A DNA stretch of 30,002 nt from DASRZM01 sp035686365 (GCA_035686365.1 DASRZM010000088.1:1-30002); one strand, 5' to 3'. Shown: positions 7,885 to 15,281, numbered from the stretch's first letter. Made by a program: numbers and translations. The notes: generated by a model from the sequence alone, not told the origin.

Positions 7885-8423
7885 CGATCGCGCTCCCCTG
7901 GCCAGCGGCCGATGAGCAGCAGTACGCCGATGCCCGCGGTGAAGATCACCACCACTTCGCCGAGCGTGTCGAAGCCGCGGTAGCTGGCCAGCACCGCGGT
8001 GACCACGTTGGCCACGCCGACCTCCTCCGGGCTCTGCTCCAGGTAACGCGGTGCCACGTGCCGGTGCGCCGGGTTGTCCTCGGCCCCGAACGGCGGCAGG
8101 TCGGCGATGCCGTAGGCCAGCGCGGCGCCGGTGAAGATGACCAGCACCAGGGCGAGCAGGTTGCGGGACCGCGCCGGGTGTTCTTCGCGGCCGGTGAACG
8201 AGAGCGTGGCGAGCATCAGCAGCGTGGAGATGCCGGCGCCGACCGCGGCCTCGGTGAAGGCGACGTCCGCTGCGTCCAGGATCAGGAACAGGCTGGCCGA
8301 GACCAGGTTGTAGATGCTGAAGAGCATGACCACCGCGAACAGGTCGCGTCCGCGCAGCACCGCGACCGCGGTCACGGCGAGGAATCCGAGCAGGAACAGC
8401 TCGACCAGCTGCATCATGCTCAT
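7881..8423 (-). CDS. Detached MrpA C-terminal subunit (DUF4040 / hydrogenase-subunit-like)
   Basis: A 180-residue membrane protein matching the C-terminal part of MrpA rather than a full MrpA. The N-terminal half is DUF4040-like (FSIYNLVSASLFLILDAADVAFTEAAVGAG; the T-E-A-A-V-G-A-G run is diagnostic). The second half ends with YRGFDTLGEVVVIFTAGIGV, the motif found at the end of MrpA and in membrane-bound hydrogenase subunits. The intervening region HRHVAPRYLEQSPEEVGVANVVTAVL is probably exposed. The ATG at 8423 overlaps the mrpG stop as ATGA. Together with D2, which looks like the MrpA N-terminal module, it suggests that MrpA function is split between two polypeptides separated by three genes. 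Confidence 0.9.
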   Translation of the reverse strand: MSMMQLVELFLLGFLAVTAVAVLRGRDLFAVVMLFSIYNLVSASLFLILDAADVAFTEAAVGAGISTLLMLATLSFTGREEHPARSRNLLALVLVIFTGAALAYGIADLPPFGAEDNPAHRHVAPRYLEQSPEEVGVANVVTAVLASYRGFDTLGEVVVIFTAGIGVLLLIGRWPGERDR

Positions 8424-8740
8424 CGGGGCTCACCCGGTGGCCTGGCCTGCCACGGCTCCAGTCCGCCCTGGCGGGCGGCCCGGGCCAGGGCGTGGCAGGC
8501 GGTGGGACTGGTGAACATCAGGAACGCGAAGATCAGCGCGAGCCGGAGTGCGGCCAGCCCGTCGCCCAGGTGCAGCGCCACACCGCCCAGGAACAGGGCC
8601 GCGCACAGCGTGTCGGTGATGCCGGCCGCATGCAGGCGCGTGTAGAAATCGGGAAAGCGCAGCACGCCGATCCCGCCGATCAGGCCGAGCAGGGCGCCGG
8701 CACCGAGCAGCGCGGCGGCGAGGATGTCGATCGGCCCCAT
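8420..8740 (-). CDS. mrpG: Na+/H+ antiporter subunit G (MrpG/MnhG)
   Basis: A 106-residue small membrane subunit with three helices. The MnhG signature is visible as GGIGVLRFPDFYTRLHAAGITDTLCA at about residues 22-47 (R-F-P-D-F-Y-T-R-L-H-A-A). A third helix follows (LRLALIFAFLMFTSPTACHAL). The ATG at 8740 lies 1 nt after the mrpF stop, and the stop overlaps the next ATG. The Pro/Glu-rich C-terminal tail (EPWQARPPGEPR) is somewhat longer than usual. In the Mrp complex, G packs with E and F at one end of the membrane arm. Confidence 0.94.
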   Translation of the reverse strand: MGPIDILAAALLGAGALLGLIGGIGVLRFPDFYTRLHAAGITDTLCAALFLGGVALHLGDGLAALRLALIFAFLMFTSPTACHALARAARQGGLEPWQARPPGEPR

Positions 8741-8741
8741 C

Positions 8742-9020
8742 TCAGTCCCCGCGCCCCGCGCCCGGATGGCCCAGGCGTCCGTACTGGAAGTACTTGAGCA
8801 CCGCGATGGTCGCCGCGAAGTTGATCATGGCGTAGACCAGGGCGATGTCCAGGTAATCGGCGCGGCCCGCGACTGCCGCGACCACGGCGATGAACAGCAC
8901 CGTCTTGGTGCCGAACAGGTTGATCGCCAGGATGCGGTCGTACAGGGTCGGCCCCAGCAGCGCCCGGGCGATCGCCAGCGCCATGGTCACGAGCACGGCC
9001 AGGGCGGCAGCGGCCAGCAT
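8742..9020 (-). CDS. mrpF: Na+/H+ antiporter subunit F (MrpF/MnhF)
   Basis: A 92-residue protein with three membrane helices. The conserved stretch RALLGPTLYDRILAINLFGT (G-P-T-x-x-D-R-I-L-A-I-N) at about residues 19-38 is diagnostic for MrpF. The last helix DIALVYAMINFAATIAVLKY is also typical. The ATG at 9020 overlaps the mrpE TGA by one base (TGATG), so translation is coupled. The C-terminal 15 residues are Gly-rich and poorly conserved. Confidence 0.93.
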   Translation of the reverse strand: MLAAAALAVLVTMALAIARALLGPTLYDRILAINLFGTKTVLFIAVVAAVAGRADYLDIALVYAMINFAATIAVLKYFQYGRLGHPGAGRGD

Positions 9021-9499
9021 CAGCGCGGCGCCTCCGCGACGTCCTCGGGGACGTGCGCGTCCATGCGGCCGGAGGTCAGCGCCCGCGCGCTGGCGGCGGT
9101 GAGTGCGTGCACCAGCAGCTCGTCGCCGTCGATTTCCACGGTGACGGTACCCGGGGTCAGTGTGATGGCGTTGCCGAGCAGGGCCCTGGACAGGTCCGAG
9201 CCGTGCCGCGTGCGCACCCTCACCATCGTGGGCTGGAGCGCCCGACGCGGCGACAGCACCAGCCTGGCGACCTGCAGGTTGGCCACGATGATCTCGCGGG
9301 CCAGGAATACCCAGAACACGATCAGATTGCGCAGGATCTGCACCGGATGGCTTTCGCGGTCGATCACGCCCAGGCGCCGCGAGAGCGCCACCGTGGCCAG
9401 CACCGAGGCCAGGCCCAGGCCCAGCAGCAGGGCGGTGGTCTGGCCCGAGAGGACCAGCCACACCGCGGCTAGGGTGGCGAACAGGGTCAGGATGTGCAT
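9020..9499 (-). CDS. mrpE: Na+/H+ antiporter subunit E (MrpE/MnhE), first gene of the operon
   Basis: A 159-residue MnhE protein: two N-terminal hydrophobic segments, then the conserved FLAREIIVANLQVARLVLSPRR (the E-I-x-x-A-N-x-x-V-A-R-x-V-L core). The cytoplasmic domain ends with LLGNAITLTPGTVTVEIDGDELLVHAL, a strong MrpE signature. The ATG at 9499 has only a distant AGGA about 12 nt upstream. It is the promoter-proximal gene of a 12-gene minus-strand run and is divergent from pstS. Starting an operon with E-F-G is unlike the Bacillus order A-B-C-D-E-F-G and resembles, from memory, arrangements in haloarchaea and some proteobacteria. Confidence 0.93.
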   Translation of the reverse strand: MHILTLFATLAAVWLVLSGQTTALLLGLGLASVLATVALSRRLGVIDRESHPVQILRNLIVFWVFLAREIIVANLQVARLVLSPRRALQPTMVRVRTRHGSDLSRALLGNAITLTPGTVTVEIDGDELLVHALTAASARALTSGRMDAHVPEDVAEAPR

Positions 9500-9571
9500 G
9501 GTCGAGGTGGTTCCTGCGGTCGGGGCCCGGCGTGGCGACGCTCACAGCCGCCTGCGGCCACACAGGGGCGG

Positions 9572-9577
9572 ATCGTA
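9572..9577 (-). promoter_or_regulatory. Weak candidate -10 element for the mrp operon
   Basis: On the minus strand TACGAT lies 73 nt upstream of the mrpE ATG, with TTCCCG 17 nt further upstream as a poor -35 match. This is the only sigma-70-like pair I see between mrpE and the Pho box. The whole divergent region is 236 nt, so PhoB bound at 9611-9628 would sit just upstream of such a promoter. Confidence 0.25.
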
Positions 9578-9610
9578 GCCCGGGCGGGGCGCCGCGGGAA
9601 TCCCGGGGCG

Positions 9611-9641
9611 CTGTCACACGGCTGTAACATCATCGTAATAT
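9611..9641 (+). promoter_or_regulatory. Pho box (PhoB site) and -10 element of pstS
   Basis: Two 7-nt half sites in direct repeat, CTGTCAC at 9611-9617 and CTGTAAC at 9622-9628, are separated by 4 nt, giving the 11-nt period of a PhoB dimer. They match the consensus CTGTCAT repeat closely. A -10-like TAATAT follows at 9636-9641, the spacing expected when PhoB replaces a -35. The predicted start near 9648 leaves a leader of about 88 nt before the pstS ATG at 9736, whose ribosome site is GAGGA at about 9723. No phoB or phoR gene is in the window. Confidence 0.85.
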
Positions 9642-9735
9642 TTTCGCCTGACCGCACGCGCTTGAATCGGGGATCGCGCCACTCCCGGCGCGCCGTCGGC
9701 GCTGCGCGGTCACCCAACTCACGAGGATTTCCACC

Positions 9736-10779
9736 ATGAAACAGCTCCGATTGCCGGCTGCACTGGCGTTGGCCGCCCTGGTCGCCGCCTGCGGCCGCGG
9801 CGAGCAGTCGCCCGGGGAGGACCAGGCGGGCGGACGGCAGCGCGCCGGCGAGACCCCGCTGATCGCGATCGACGGATCCAGTACCGTCTATCCGGTGACC
9901 GAGGCGGTCGCCGAGGAGTTCCAGATCGCCCGAAAGGGCGGCGTCCGGGTCACCGTGGGCGTGTCCGGGACCGGCGGCGGCTTCAAGAAGTTCTGCCGCG
10001 GAGAAACCGCCATCTCCAATGCCTCGCGACCGATCCTGGAGCAGGAATTGGCCGCCTGCCAGGCCACGGGCGTGGAATTCATCGAGCTGCCGGTGGCCTA
10101 CGATGCCCTCACCGTCGTGATCAACCCGGGCAACGACTGGATCCAGGCGATGACGGTCGATCAGCTCAAGACCATCTGGCAGCCCGAGGCACAGGGCACG
10201 ATCATGAACTGGAACCAGGTCGAGCCGCAGTGGCCGGACCGCCCGCTCACGCTGTTCGGCGCCGGCGCCGATTCGGGCACCTTCGATTACTTCACCGAGG
10301 CGGTGGTGGGAACGGCCAAGGCCTCGCGCGGGGACTTCACCGCCAGCGAGGACGACAACGTGCTGGTCACCGGCGTGGCCAACGACGTCAATGCCCTGGG
10401 TTTCTTCGGCTTCGCCTACTACCTGGAGAACCGGGACAAGATCAGGGCAGTGCCGATCAAGCTCGACGCCGATGCGCCGGCGGTGCTGCCGGCGCTGGAG
10501 ACCGTCAAGGACGGCACCTACCAGCCGCTGTCGCGGCCCATCTTCATCTACGTCAACGCAAAGGCACTGGCCGAGCGCGCCGAGGTCCGCGAGTTCGTCG
10601 CCTATTACCTGGGCGAGGCCAGGCCGCTGATCGAGGAGGTCGGCTACATCCCGCTGCCCGAACGCGCTTATGAACTGGCGCAGGGCAAGGTGGATAGCGG
10701 CGTGACCGGTACCGTGTTCGAGGGCCACTCCGAGGTCGGCGTGAGCATCGAAGACCTGCTCCAGCGCGAGCCCAGGTGA
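9736..10779 (+). CDS. pstS: Phosphate ABC transporter substrate-binding lipoprotein PstS
   Basis: A 347-residue phosphate-binding protein of the PstS/SphX type. A lipoprotein signal peptide ends in the lipobox LVAAC (Cys19), so the protein is predicted to be anchored on the periplasmic side of a membrane. Ligand-binding features include IDGSSTVYPVTEAVAEEF near the N-terminus and the Gly-rich loop VSGTGGGFKKFCRGE. Further on, GAGADSGTFDYFTEAV and IPLPERAYELAQGKVDSGVTG are typical of this family. It captures phosphate for PstCAB and is the first gene of the Pho-box-controlled operon. Its TGA overlaps the pstC GTG (GTGA). The length is normal and no key segment is missing. Confidence 0.96.
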   Translation: MKQLRLPAALALAALVAACGRGEQSPGEDQAGGRQRAGETPLIAIDGSSTVYPVTEAVAEEFQIARKGGVRVTVGVSGTGGGFKKFCRGETAISNASRPILEQELAACQATGVEFIELPVAYDALTVVINPGNDWIQAMTVDQLKTIWQPEAQGTIMNWNQVEPQWPDRPLTLFGAGADSGTFDYFTEAVVGTAKASRGDFTASEDDNVLVTGVANDVNALGFFGFAYYLENRDKIRAVPIKLDADAPAVLPALETVKDGTYQPLSRPIFIYVNAKALAERAEVREFVAYYLGEARPLIEEVGYIPLPERAYELAQGKVDSGVTGTVFEGHSEVGVSIEDLLQREPR

Positions 10780-11750
10780 GTCCAGGCCCCGCCAGCGACG
10801 TGGCCCCGGGTACGGCGGCAACAGCACTGCCGACGAGCGGGCGGCGCCGTCGCCGCCCGCTGCAGAAGCGCCGGTTCCGGCGCCCGGTCGAGTCGCTGGT
10901 GGAGGTGCTGCTGTTCCTGTCGGGACTGTCGGCGGTGGCGATCACGGTCGCCATCGTCGCCATCCTGCTGGTCGAATCCAGTGCGTTCTTCGAGCATGTT
11001 CCGCTGTGGACGTTCCTGACCGACACCCAATGGACGCCGCTGTTCGTGAACCCGCGCTACGGTATCCTGCCGTTGCTGACGGGTACGCTGGTGACCAGCG
11101 CCATCGCGTTGCTGGTCGCCGTCCCGCTGGGCACGATCACCGCGATCTACCTGTCGGAATTCGCCAACCCGCGCGTGCGCGAGGTCGTCAAGCCGGTGCT
11201 GGAGCTGATCAGCGGCGTGCCGACCGTGGTGTTCGGCTACTTCGCGCTGCTGTTCGTGACCCCGATGCTGCAGAAGGTCATTCCGGGATTGCCGGGCTTC
11301 AACATGCTCGGTCCGGGCATCGTGATCGGGATCATGATCATTCCGTACATCTCCTCGCTCAGCGAGGACGCCATGCGGGCGGTGCCGATGCACTTCCGGG
11401 AAGCCTCCTACGCGATGGGCGCGAGCCGTTTCCAGACCGCCACCCGGGTGGTCGTGCCCGCGGCGCTCTCGGGCATCGTCGCCTCCTATATCCTGGCGAT
11501 CTCCCGCGCGGTCGGCGAGACCATGGTGGTGGCGATCGCCGCCGGCCAGCAGCCCAACCTGACGATCGATCCGACCGAGGCGGCGGCCACGATCACCGCC
11601 TATATCGTGCAGGTCGCGATGGGCGACCTGCCGCACGGGTCGGTCGGCTACCAGAGCATCTTTGCCGCCGGCCTGACGCTGTTCGCACTCACGCTGTGCT
11701 TCAACGTCGCCGGCTACTTCGTGCGCAAGCGCTACCGCGAGGCCTACTGA
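10776..11750 (+). CDS. pstC: Phosphate ABC transporter permease PstC
   Basis: A 324-residue inner-membrane permease. After a basic, Arg-rich N-terminal extension of about 40 residues (GRRRRRPLQKRRFRRP) come six predicted helices. The first is VLLFLSGLSAVAITVAIVAI. The ABC-permease EAA loop is visible as MHFREASYAMGASRFQTATRVVVPAALSG, followed by ISRAVGETMVVAIAAGQQP. These are typical of PstC, and it forms the channel with PstA. It starts at GTG 10776 in a 4-nt overlap with pstS and ends 1 nt before the pstA ATG, so the two permeases are coupled. Confidence 0.95.
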   Translation: MSPGPASDVAPGTAATALPTSGRRRRRPLQKRRFRRPVESLVEVLLFLSGLSAVAITVAIVAILLVESSAFFEHVPLWTFLTDTQWTPLFVNPRYGILPLLTGTLVTSAIALLVAVPLGTITAIYLSEFANPRVREVVKPVLELISGVPTVVFGYFALLFVTPMLQKVIPGLPGFNMLGPGIVIGIMIIPYISSLSEDAMRAVPMHFREASYAMGASRFQTATRVVVPAALSGIVASYILAISRAVGETMVVAIAAGQQPNLTIDPTEAAATITAYIVQVAMGDLPHGSVGYQSIFAAGLTLFALTLCFNVAGYFVRKRYREAY

Positions 11751-11751
11751 G

Positions 11752-12672
11752 ATGACGCTCGCCAGGCAGGACATGCACGCACTGATCGTGCGCCACCGGG
11801 TCAAGGACCTGTCGTTCCAGGTACTCGGGCTGGTGGTGATGCTGGCGTCGCTGCTGGTGCTCGCGGCACTGTTCGCGCAGCTGCTGATCGACGGCGGTGC
11901 GCGCATCGACGGCGACTTCTTCACCAGCTTTCCGTCGCGGCGCGCCGCCAACGCCGGCATCCTCACGGCCTGGGTGGGTACCTTCCTGGTGATGATCGTC
12001 ACCGCGCTGGCGGCGGTGCCGGTGGGCGTGGCCGCCGGCATCTACCTGGAGGAGTACGCCAGGAAGAACCGCATGGCCGAGATCATCGAGATCAACGTCA
12101 CCAACCTGGCCGGCGTGCCCTCCATCATCTACGGCCTGCTGGCGCTGGGCCTGCTGGTGTATCAGTTCGATCTGGGCGAGAGCGTGCTCACCGCCGGCCT
12201 GACCCTGGCGATGATGATCCTTCCGGTGGTGATCGTCGCCACCCGGGAAGCCATCCGTTCGGTCCCGGAGACCATCCGCGAGGCCGCCTACGGGCTCGGC
12301 GCCAGCCGCTGGCAGGTCACCCGCGACCACGTACTGCCGTACTCGGTGGCCGGCATCCTGACCGGCGTGATCATCGGCCTGTCGCGCGCCATCGGCGAGA
12401 CCGCTCCGATCATCACCATCGGCGCGCTGACCTTCATCGCCTTCCTGCCTCCGGCGCCGGTGGCCGCGCAGGCACCGTTCGTCAACTTCGACTGGCTGTT
12501 CTCGCCTTTCACGGTGATGCCCATCCAGATGTTCAACTGGGTCTCGCGCCCGGAAGCGGCCTTCCACGAGAACGCCGCGGCCGCCGGCATCGTGCTGGTG
12601 GTGATGACCCTGGCCATGAACGGCATCGCCATCGCCCTGCGCTACCGCGCCCGCAAACGCATCAAGTGGTGA
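11752..12672 (+). CDS. pstA: Phosphate ABC transporter permease PstA
   Basis: A 306-residue inner-membrane permease partner of PstC. Visible motifs are VPVGVAAGIYLEEYARKNRMAEI and NVTNLAGVPSIIYGLLALGLLVY. The EAA loop is TIREAAYGLGASRWQVTRDHVLPYS, followed by GLSRAIGETAPIITIGALTF. These match PstA closely. A periplasmic loop between helices near residues 225-270 (FDWLFSPFTVMPIQMFNWVSRPEAAFHENA) is also characteristic. The ATG at 11752 follows the pstC stop by 1 nt, and its TGA precedes the pstB start by 5 nt. Confidence 0.95.
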   Translation: MTLARQDMHALIVRHRVKDLSFQVLGLVVMLASLLVLAALFAQLLIDGGARIDGDFFTSFPSRRAANAGILTAWVGTFLVMIVTALAAVPVGVAAGIYLEEYARKNRMAEIIEINVTNLAGVPSIIYGLLALGLLVYQFDLGESVLTAGLTLAMMILPVVIVATREAIRSVPETIREAAYGLGASRWQVTRDHVLPYSVAGILTGVIIGLSRAIGETAPIITIGALTFIAFLPPAPVAAQAPFVNFDWLFSPFTVMPIQMFNWVSRPEAAFHENAAAAGIVLVVMTLAMNGIAIALRYRARKRIKW

Positions 12673-12677
12673 CCTCC

Positions 12678-13520
12678 ATGCCCGATATCGCGTCCAACGT
12701 CATGCCCGGGAGCACCGCCGGGACCGGGACCGCCACAGGCCACACCGGCGCCAGGCCCCGCCAGCCCAAGGCGGAAGTCCGCGGGCTGAGCTTCTATTAC
12801 GGCAGCTTCCGGGCGCTCAAGGACGTGGAGTTCGACGTCGCCGAGAACGAGGTCACGGCCCTGATCGGGCCGTCGGGCTGCGGCAAGACGACCCTGTTGC
12901 GCTGCTTCAACCGCATGCACGACCTGTATCCGGGCAGCCGTTACCAGGGTGAGATCCGGCTCAACCCGGACAATGTGGACCTGCTGGCCAGCGACATCGA
13001 CCCGATCGAGACGCGCATCCGCATCGGCATGGTGTTCCAGAAGCCCAACCCGTTTCCGAAGTCGATCTTCGACAACGTGGCCTACGGGCTGCGCATCCTC
13101 GGCGAGAAGCGCCGCGGCGTGGTCGCCGAAAAGGTCGAGAAGGCCCTGCGCGACGCCGCCCTGTGGGACGAGGTCAAGGACCGGCTGGACCACCTGGCTC
13201 CCAGCCTGTCCGGAGGCCAGCAGCAGCGCCTGTGCATCGCCCGTGCGCTGGCGACCGAACCGGAGATCGTACTGTTCGACGAGCCCACCTCGGCCCTGGA
13301 CCCGATCGCCACGGCCAACATCGAGGAACTGATCACCGAGCTGAAGAACCGCGTCACCATACTGATCGTGACGCACAACATGCAGCAGGCGGGTCGCGTC
13401 TCCAAGTACACTGCGTTCATGTACCTGGGAGAGCTCGTGGAGTTCGGCGAGACCGAGCAGATCTTCACGAATCCCAGCAGGGAACAGACCGAGAATTACA
13501 TCACCGGGCGCTTCGGCTGA
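12678..13520 (+). CDS. pstB: Phosphate ABC transporter ATP-binding protein PstB
   Basis: A 280-residue ATPase that powers PstSCA. Walker A is GPSGCGKTT at residues 64-72, the Q loop is VFQKPNPFPKSIFDNVAYG, the ABC signature is LSGGQQQR and Walker B is IVLFDEPTSALDP. The switch His lies in ILIVTHNMQQAGR, and the C-terminus ends TENYITGRFG as in other PstB proteins. I chose ATG 12678, 5 nt after the pstA stop. A GTG at 12666 overlapping pstA and an internal ATG at 12702 are alternatives. The Ala/Gly/Thr-rich N-terminal extension of about 30 residues before the ABC core is longer than usual and poorly structured. Confidence 0.96.
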   Translation: MPDIASNVMPGSTAGTGTATGHTGARPRQPKAEVRGLSFYYGSFRALKDVEFDVAENEVTALIGPSGCGKTTLLRCFNRMHDLYPGSRYQGEIRLNPDNVDLLASDIDPIETRIRIGMVFQKPNPFPKSIFDNVAYGLRILGEKRRGVVAEKVEKALRDAALWDEVKDRLDHLAPSLSGGQQQRLCIARALATEPEIVLFDEPTSALDPIATANIEELITELKNRVTILIVTHNMQQAGRVSKYTAFMYLGELVEFGETEQIFTNPSREQTENYITGRFG

Positions 13521-13543
13521 TGCGCCCAGGCGGAGGAAAGGCA

Positions 13544-14263
13544 ATGGGAGTGCTTTCGGGCAGCCACACAGTCAAGCAGTTCGACCAGGACCTGGCGAGC
13601 CTGCGCAACCACGTGCTGGCGATGGGCGGGCTGGTCGAAGACCAGATCAAGTGCGCCGTCGACGCATTGGCCAAGGACGACTCCGCGCTGGCGCAACGGG
13701 TGATCGCACGCGATCGCGAAATCGACCGGATGCAGCTCAAGGCCGATGAGGAGGCGGCCCAGCTGCTGGCGCTGCGCACCCCGCTGGGCAGCGATCTGCG
13801 CATGGTGCTGACGCTGATCCGCACCACGACCGATCTGGAGAGGGTCGGCGACGAGGCCAAGAAGATCGCCCGCATGTCGCGCGACATGATCATTGCCGGC
13901 GAGGGCGGCATCACCGACCGGTTGCTGCGCGACGTCGACGTGATGTCGCGGCATGCGATCAGCCTGCTGCACGGTGCGCTCGATGCACTGGTGCGGATGG
14001 ACGTGGAGCGGGCCGGCCAGGTCAAGGAGGCCGACGACCAGCTCGACGACGAGTTCGACACGGCGCTTGTGCACCTGACCGAGGAGATGGTCCGCGACCG
14101 CGCGGTGATCGCCCCGGCGGTCAACGTCATCTTCATCATCAAGGCGCTCGAGCGCATCGGCGACCATTCCAAGAACATCGCCGAGTACGTCTTCTACCTC
14201 GTCGAGGGCCGCGACATCCGACACCCCAAGGCCGTGGCCGAGCAGCAGGGCACCGAAGGCTGA
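13544..14263 (+). CDS. phoU: Phosphate signalling and transport regulator PhoU
   Basis: A 239-residue all-helical protein made of two PhoU repeats. The first contains LTLIRTTTDLERVGDEAKKIARM and the second INVIFIIKALERIGDHSKNIAEYVFYLVEG; E-R-x-G-D-x-x-x-x-I is the metal-binding PhoU signature and is intact in both. PhoU links the PstSCAB transporter to PhoR and restrains the Pho response when phosphate is plentiful. The start at 13544 has a strong GGAGGAAAG 3-11 nt upstream. An in-frame ATG at 13520, overlapping the pstB stop as ATGA, is the alternative. Its position at the end of the pst operon is the usual one. Confidence 0.96.
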   Translation: MGVLSGSHTVKQFDQDLASLRNHVLAMGGLVEDQIKCAVDALAKDDSALAQRVIARDREIDRMQLKADEEAAQLLALRTPLGSDLRMVLTLIRTTTDLERVGDEAKKIARMSRDMIIAGEGGITDRLLRDVDVMSRHAISLLHGALDALVRMDVERAGQVKEADDQLDDEFDTALVHLTEEMVRDRAVIAPAVNVIFIIKALERIGDHSKNIAEYVFYLVEGRDIRHPKAVAEQQGTEG

Positions 14264-14328
14264 GCTGCGCTGCAGGCGTCTGCGGCGACACGGCCGAAGG
14301 CGGCGTCGGAGGCAACCGCAACGCGGGT

Positions 14329-14371
14329 GCCGGACTCGGCGAGTCCGATCGAGTCCAGCATGGACTTGATC
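14329..14371 (-). repeat. Dispersed 43-nt palindromic repeat, copy B
   Basis: Read on the minus strand this matches positions 26787-26829 of the plus strand at 40 of 43 bases with no gaps. It contains an imperfect inverted repeat (GATCAAGTCCA ... TGGACTCGATC) and a second palindrome CGGACTC-GCC-GAGTCCG-type. It lies between the convergent phoU and 139-residue genes, and its edge includes part of the stop codon of the latter. A REP-like intergenic element is the simplest explanation. Confidence 0.8.
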
Positions 14372-14790
14372 TAGAACAGGTCGCCGCCGGCGGAAAACGC
14401 ACGTTCGAGCCGGTCGCCCAGGCCGCCGATCTCCAGGATCATGCGCTCGACCTCGGCCAGGGTCAGGTCTTCGTAGGGCCGGTTCTCGCAAAGGTGCAGG
14501 TAGGGCACACCGTCGAGCTCGCTCATGGCCAGGTAGCCCACCCGTTGCTCCCAGTTGAATTCCAGCGCGCGCCGGCAGTCCATGCCGGTCAGCGGGGCGA
14601 TCGCCGTGCTCACGCGCAGGTACTTGCGGCTGTCGTCGGCGTCGAGCTCGGCCAGGAAGATGCTCTGGTGGCGCTTGCCCTGGTCCAGGGTCAGCTCGAT
14701 GCCGATCAGGTACGGCTCGTTGGCCCTGACCGTGTAGCTGCCCACGACCGAGGAACGGATCTGTTCGAAGCTCTGCATGGCGGGAGGCAT
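14371..14790 (-). CDS. Unrecognised small soluble protein, possibly YbjN/CesT-like fold
   Basis: A soluble protein of about 139 residues with no signal peptide or membrane segment. I do not recognise a named family with certainty. The alternation of strands (YLIGIELTLDQGKRHQSIFLAEL, KYLRVSTAIAPL, VGYLAMSELDGVPYLHLCENRP) followed by a C-terminal helix (LTLAEVERMILEIGGLGDRLERAF) resembles the YbjN / type III chaperone-like fold, which binds partner proteins. That is inference only. The start is uncertain: ATG 14790, ATG 14778 or TTG 14805, none with a clear ribosome site. The stop TAG at 14371-14373 abuts the dispersed repeat. It is divergent from the alkyltransferase-like gene with only about 36 nt between them, so the promoters must overlap. 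Confidence 0.7.
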   Translation of the reverse strand: MPPAMQSFEQIRSSVVGSYTVRANEPYLIGIELTLDQGKRHQSIFLAELDADDSRKYLRVSTAIAPLTGMDCRRALEFNWEQRVGYLAMSELDGVPYLHLCENRPYEDLTLAEVERMILEIGGLGDRLERAFSAGGDLF

Positions 14791-14812
14791 ATCCGGAGTT
14801 CGCAAGGGCCAC

Positions 14813-14819
14813 TATCCTA
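14813..14819. promoter_or_regulatory. Candidate overlapping -10 elements of the divergent pair
   Basis: TATCCT (plus, 14813-14818) and TAGGAT (minus, 14819-14814) are -10-like and occupy the same bases. For the plus gene the ATG is only 8 nt downstream, so a transcript from here would be essentially leaderless. No clear -35 is visible for either direction. Confidence 0.25.
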
Positions 14820-14826
14820 GTCGACC

Positions 14827-15168
14827 ATGGACCCCAAGTCTGCCCGGGAAGCGGCGATCCTGGCGGTGGTGCGCGCGCTGCGGACGGGCGAGGTCGCCAG
14901 CTACGGGGAGGTCGGCCGCCGCGCCGGCCTGCCGCGCGGCGCGCGCGAAGTGGTGCGCGTGCTCAAGGCCGCCGACGACCCGACGCTGCCCTGGCACCGG
15001 GTGGTCCGCAGCGACGGCCGCATCGGTTTTCCCGAGGGTTCGCGCCTGTACTCCGAGCAGGCAAGGCGACTGCGCCGCGAGGGTGTGAGCGTGACGCGCG
15101 GCCGCGTCCGCGCGAAGGCGCGGCCGGAGCAGGATCTCGACGCACTGCTGTGGCGACACGGGGACTGA
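14827..15168 (+). CDS. atl: Alkyltransferase-like protein (ATL, MGMT family)
   Basis: A 113-residue protein consisting only of the DNA-binding domain of the O6-alkylguanine-DNA alkyltransferase family. The active-site motif P-C-H-R-V is changed to P-W-H-R-V (residues 55-59), so the alkyl-accepting Cys is Trp56. That is the hallmark of ATL proteins, which bind O6-alkylguanine, flip it out and flag the lesion to nucleotide excision repair without removing it. The helix-turn-helix region is GEVASYGEVGRRAGLPRGAREVVRVLK. The conserved Arg finger is probably among RGAR. The loop SDGRIGFPEGSRLYSEQARRLRREGV is typical. The gene symbol is descriptive; the E. coli counterpart is YbaZ. Confidence 0.93.
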   Translation: MDPKSAREAAILAVVRALRTGEVASYGEVGRRAGLPRGAREVVRVLKAADDPTLPWHRVVRSDGRIGFPEGSRLYSEQARRLRREGVSVTRGRVRAKARPEQDLDALLWRHGD

Positions 15169-15281
15169 CCGGCAGCGCCGATATTCCACATCGAGGCAAG
15201 GTCGGATCGGCCCATCGCCGCGATCGGGCGCGCCGCGTCCGCTGGTTGCCGGGGCCGCGCCTGCACGCGCATCAGGCGTCG

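Noticed and set aside
2230..9499. Respiratory complex I (nuo) operon
   Set aside because: The large subunits are NuoL/M/N-like, but there are no NuoA-K partners with Fe-S or flavin-binding proteins, and MrpE, F, G and B signatures are clear.
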